This document shows, in pieces, positions 42,594 to 44,728 of a DNA stretch of 44,728 nt. Both the position numbers and the translations under genes were made by a program. The stretch lies in contig NZ_FOSQ01000019.1 of assembly GCF_900114315.1 (NCBI RefSeq), forward strand, positions 1 through 44,728, read 5' to 3'. This DNA is from Falsiroseomonas stagni DSM 19981 (GTDB taxonomy: Bacteria; Pseudomonadota; Alphaproteobacteria; Acetobacterales; Acetobacteraceae). Numbering within the stretch: the stretch's first letter is position 1; each line of letters opens with the position of its first letter. A model generated the notes under the pieces. That model did not search any database, was not told the DNA's origin, and worked only from the letters and a program-made list of their open reading frames with translations.

Positions 42594-42670
42594 AAATCCG
42601 CACGCGAAGGCACGACGTCGTCGGTGGTAACGGCGTCACGCGTAGCAGCCAGGACATACCAGAAAGTTAA

Positions 42671-42705
42671 CAGGTGGAGCCACCCGCATCAGCGGGTCCC
42701 ACCTG
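42671..42705 (-). terminator. Terminator after the PaaK-like gene
   Basis: On the minus strand an outer stem (CAGGTGG at 42671-42677 with CCACCTG at 42699-42705) encloses an inner stem (ACCCGC at 42682-42687 with GCGGGT at 42692-42697). It is followed by the T-rich TTAACTTTCT. It lies about 100 bp past the PaaK-like stop and before the response-regulator promoter. Confidence 0.55.
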
Positions 42706-42806
42706 GCCGGCACCAATCGGCTGTGCCGGCAACATGGTCACCGAAACGATACGAACTACCGCGGTGGCACAGCGCGCCCCGGGCGGGGCGACCTTCCCCT
42801 CCGGCG

Positions 42807-44183
42807 TCAGAGAAACGCGGCCGCCCGCCCCTCCTCCGCATAGGGGCGTTCCACCCTGTGGAGGGCCAGGTGCTTGCGTTGGCCCGTCCAGCTGATGGAT
42901 GCCTCCTGCCGCACCCGAACCGGGAAGGCATTGTCGAGCAGGCCGCCGACAAAGCGCGCGATCCGGGCACGACCGGCATCATCGATGGGCCTGCCGGCCC
43001 GAAGCAGCACCTCGATCGTGCCGCAGCTGTACTGGCGCATCTGCTGCTCCAGGATATCCATGCCGGGCTCCGCCAGCGCCAGGTTGAAGGCGGCACTTCG
43101 CCGCGTGCCGTCGGGCAGCACGAAGAACTCTCGCTCCCGCCCCTCGATCCCCGCCAGCACGGGCAGCGTGATGCCGCAGTCACAGCCATCCCCCAGAACG
43201 GCGAGGTCGCCCAGTTCGTAGCGGATCAGCGGCATCGCGTAGCTGTGCAGCGCCGTCACCAGCACTCGCCCGATCTGGCCCGGCGGGCAGGGCTGGCTGT
43301 CATCATCCACGACCTCCAGCACCACGTTGGCGGACAGGACGTGGTAATGGTCGTGGACCGGGCATTGATGGGCGAGCCACCCGCATTCCTCGCAGGAATA
43401 GCGGTCCGTGACGCGCGCGCCGAAGACGCGGCGGGCCAGCGCCCGCGTCGCCGCCGTCACCGGTTCGGTGGAGGTGATGAACTGGCTGACCGGCGGCATC
43501 GTGGCGCCGCGTTCCAGCGCCACCGCGGCCAGGGCCCGCAACGCGGAGGGGTAGGTGGCGACATAGGCGGGCTGCCGCTCCCGCATGATGTCGAGGAACG
43601 CCTCGGCACTGGTGGTGGCCGTGGATCGCAGGAAGGCGGGGCCCGCAGCCTCGAACCAGCTGATGGGTGGCCCCCAGCGCGTTCCATCCGCATCGCGCAC
43701 CGTGCGGACATAGATGCCGAGCATCCGCCGCGAGTCGCGCTGGTGCCACTGGTGGTCGAGCATGGAGGCCGCTTCGTAGAGCGGCTTGTAGAGCGGCCGG
43801 AACCTCTCCACCCGCACGGCCAGTCCGGTCGATCCCGATGTGCTCGTTGGCTCGACATCGCCGGGCCCCGTGCCAGGCACATGGGCGCGCATCCCCGCCG
43901 CATTCGCCTGAACATCGGCGCGCGACAGGACCGGCAGGCGGGTCAGCATCTCCATGCCGAAGGGCGCGCGGGGATCAATGCCGGCCGCGGCGATGCGCGC
44001 CCGCCAGAAGGGGGACCAGGCCGCGGCGTGGCTCACCAGGCTGCCGAGCTGGACGGCCTGCGTCGCACGCTGGATGGCCGGGGGCGCCGCTTCGAAGGCA
44101 CGGAGCTGCCCCAACAGGTCGCGCACCAGCAACTGGTCCGGTGGAAGAAACCGAGGAAACCCGACCATGCTGCCTGGCTGCAT
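42807..44183 (-). CDS. Phenylacetate-CoA ligase-like adenylating enzyme (PaaK/CapK family)
   Basis: The 458-residue product is an ANL-superfamily enzyme of the PaaK/CapK branch. The nucleotide P-loop is TSTSGSTG at 113-120, and TYPSALRALA and FITSTEPVTAATR are typical blocks. A Cys-rich segment at 263-281 (C264, C267, C274, then HDHYH) could bind zinc, and DGCDCG plus GREREFFVLPDGTRR follow. It would activate a carboxylic acid as an adenylate, then a thioester or amide. No other pathway gene is beside it, so the acid is unknown. The ATG at 44183 has a GGAGG site five bases ahead; the frame is open 44 codons further without homology. Confidence 0.85.
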   Translation of the reverse strand: MQPGSMVGFPRFLPPDQLLVRDLLGQLRAFEAAPPAIQRATQAVQLGSLVSHAAAWSPFWRARIAAAGIDPRAPFGMEMLTRLPVLSRADVQANAAGMRAHVPGTGPGDVEPTSTSGSTGLAVRVERFRPLYKPLYEAASMLDHQWHQRDSRRMLGIYVRTVRDADGTRWGPPISWFEAAGPAFLRSTATTSAEAFLDIMRERQPAYVATYPSALRALAAVALERGATMPPVSQFITSTEPVTAATRALARRVFGARVTDRYSCEECGWLAHQCPVHDHYHVLSANVVLEVVDDDSQPCPPGQIGRVLVTALHSYAMPLIRYELGDLAVLGDGCDCGITLPVLAGIEGREREFFVLPDGTRRSAAFNLALAEPGMDILEQQMRQYSCGTIEVLLRAGRPIDDAGRARIARFVGGLLDNAFPVRVRQEASISWTGQRKHLALHRVERPYAEEGRAAAFL

Positions 44184-44239
44184 CGAAGCCTCCGATGAGG
44201 TGCGGCTGCCAGGCCCGGCGAGCCGCCACAAACAGATGA

Positions 44240-44259
44240 GCCCCGGCGCGAACCGGGGC
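44240..44259. other. Stem-loop upstream of the PaaK-like gene
   Basis: GCCCCGG (44240-44246) and CCGGGGC (44253-44259) pair perfectly with a six-base loop, 57 bp ahead of the PaaK-like start. It could be a leader attenuator or a second, weak terminator of the gene upstream. Confidence 0.35.
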
Positions 44260-44313
44260 CCCTCCTCCACCCGCGCCCCGCCGCCGAAGGCGACACGACA
44301 GGGGTGGAACATC

Positions 44314-44354
44314 ACAAAAGCCGGGCCGCCACCCCGAAGAATGGACGGCCCGGG
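44314..44354 (-). terminator. Intrinsic terminator of the edge gene
   Basis: On the minus strand CCGGGCCG and CGGCCCGG (44321-44328 and 44346-44353) pair around a 17-base loop, followed by CTTTTGT. It starts about ten bases after the stop codon of the gene at the right edge. Confidence 0.65.
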
Positions 44355-44363
44355 TCAGGCTGA

Positions 44364-44728
44364 TCAGCGGGCGGCGCTGATGACGTTCACGCCGTTGGTC
44401 GCAACCTGCACGCCGGTGTTGATGGCATAGCCAGTGGCGGACTGCGTGCGGACCGTGTTCCGCGACAGCAGGTCGGTGCCGCCGGCCGCGACCTGGTTCA
44501 GCAGGCCCGTCGCGCCACCGGCGAGCGCCATGGTGTTGAGCGTCTGGCCCACCACCTGCTGCGTGCCGAGAAGCGTGGCGTTGCCCGTGCCGTTGCAGAG
44601 CGAGCCACAGCCCGCCGCGTTCGCGGTCGCCGAGTTCCCGTTCGCCGACAGGAAGCCGTTGGAGGTCTGGTTCGCATTGCCAACCAGCAGCCCGGTGGAA
44701 GCCAGGCTGTTGAAGTTGACGCTGGCCT
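44364..44728 (-). CDS. Asn/Gly/Ala-rich hypothetical protein, C-terminal part
   Basis: The frame is open from the right edge of the window to a stop at 44364, giving at least 121 residues with no N terminus. The sequence is rich in Asn, Gly, Ala, Ser and Thr and low in charge (NQTSNGFLSANGNSATANAA, then a short Cys pair in GCGSLCNG). It ends LNQVAAGGTDLLSR and GVQVATNGVNVISAAR. This composition is typical of secreted or surface beta-rich proteins, but I recognise no family. A terminator follows the stop, which supports it as a real gene. GTG codons inside could suggest shorter starts, but the composition is continuous to the edge. Confidence 0.65.
   Translation of the reverse strand, partial: ASVNFNSLASTGLLVGNANQTSNGFLSANGNSATANAAGCGSLCNGTGNATLLGTQQVVGQTLNTMALAGGATGLLNQVAAGGTDLLSRNTVRTQSATGYAINTGVQVATNGVNVISAAR

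Noticed and set aside
1-44728. CRISPR arrays, tRNA or rRNA genes, insertion sequences, integrases
   Set aside because: I looked for regularly spaced repeats, T-loop signatures, transposase motifs and terminal repeats and found none.

Overview
The window is about 44.7 kb of very GC-rich (roughly 70% by eye), densely coding DNA. It appears to be chromosomal sequence from an alphaproteobacterium. The codon use, the orphan Bug-family binding proteins, the TRAP and Dpp-type importers and the hyu/flavoprotein gene sets suggest an Acetobacteraceae member (Roseomonas-like), but this is an inference and no rRNA marker is present. I see no tRNA, rRNA, CRISPR array, insertion sequence, integrase or phage gene.

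Layout. (1) 1-688: no convincing gene. (2) 689-9429, minus strand: hflX, then a sugar-acid operon read right to left: GntR/FCD regulator, TRAP importer dctP-dctQ-dctM, an idonate/gulonate-type zinc dehydrogenase, uxuA and uxuB. This would import an aldonate or hexuronate and convert it through fructuronate and mannonate to 2-keto-3-deoxygluconate. (3) 9687-13420: an orphan Bug binding protein, an intradiol ring-cleavage dioxygenase with an odd duplicated tail, a polysaccharide-deacetylase-like protein with an altered metal site, and a divergent GntR regulator. (4) 13547-16708: a compact arsenic operon on the minus strand, arsR-arsC fusion, arsenic-associated GAPDH, arsJ, with a perfect inverted repeat over the first start codon. 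(5) 16997-39271: a large nitrogen-compound catabolic region. A LysR gene lies between two arms. The leftward arm is hyuA-hyuB-flavin oxidase. The rightward arm is a [2Fe-2S] protein, a pyridine-disulfide-type flavoprotein, a DAO-type flavoprotein and a Bug binding protein, followed by a gabT-like aminotransferase, a Dpp-type ABC importer (dppA, B, C and a fused DF ATPase), another DAO-type oxidase and a HAD hydrolase on the opposite strand, then GNAT, a GhrA-like reductase, an AsnC/Lrp regulator and a second HAD hydrolase. (6) 39521-42565: a sensor kinase and OmpR-type response regulator, minus strand. (7) 42807-44728: a PaaK/CapK-like adenylating enzyme and the C-terminal end of an Asn/Gly/Ala-rich protein that runs off the window.

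How they work together. The most coherent new signal is in region 5. Two near-identical LysR-type boxes (T-N11-A) sit one in front of hyuA and one in the lysR/oxidase intergenic region, so one LysR protein probably controls both the ATP-dependent lactam/hydantoin hydrolase arm and the three-subunit amine/opine dehydrogenase arm. The region combines import, ring opening, flavin-dependent amine oxidation, transamination and hydroxyacid reduction. That is a plausible but unproven pathway for a cyclic amide, opine or N-substituted amino acid; I cannot name the substrate. The arsenic operon carries two alternative arsenate routes under one fused regulator-enzyme, with no As(III) pump in view.
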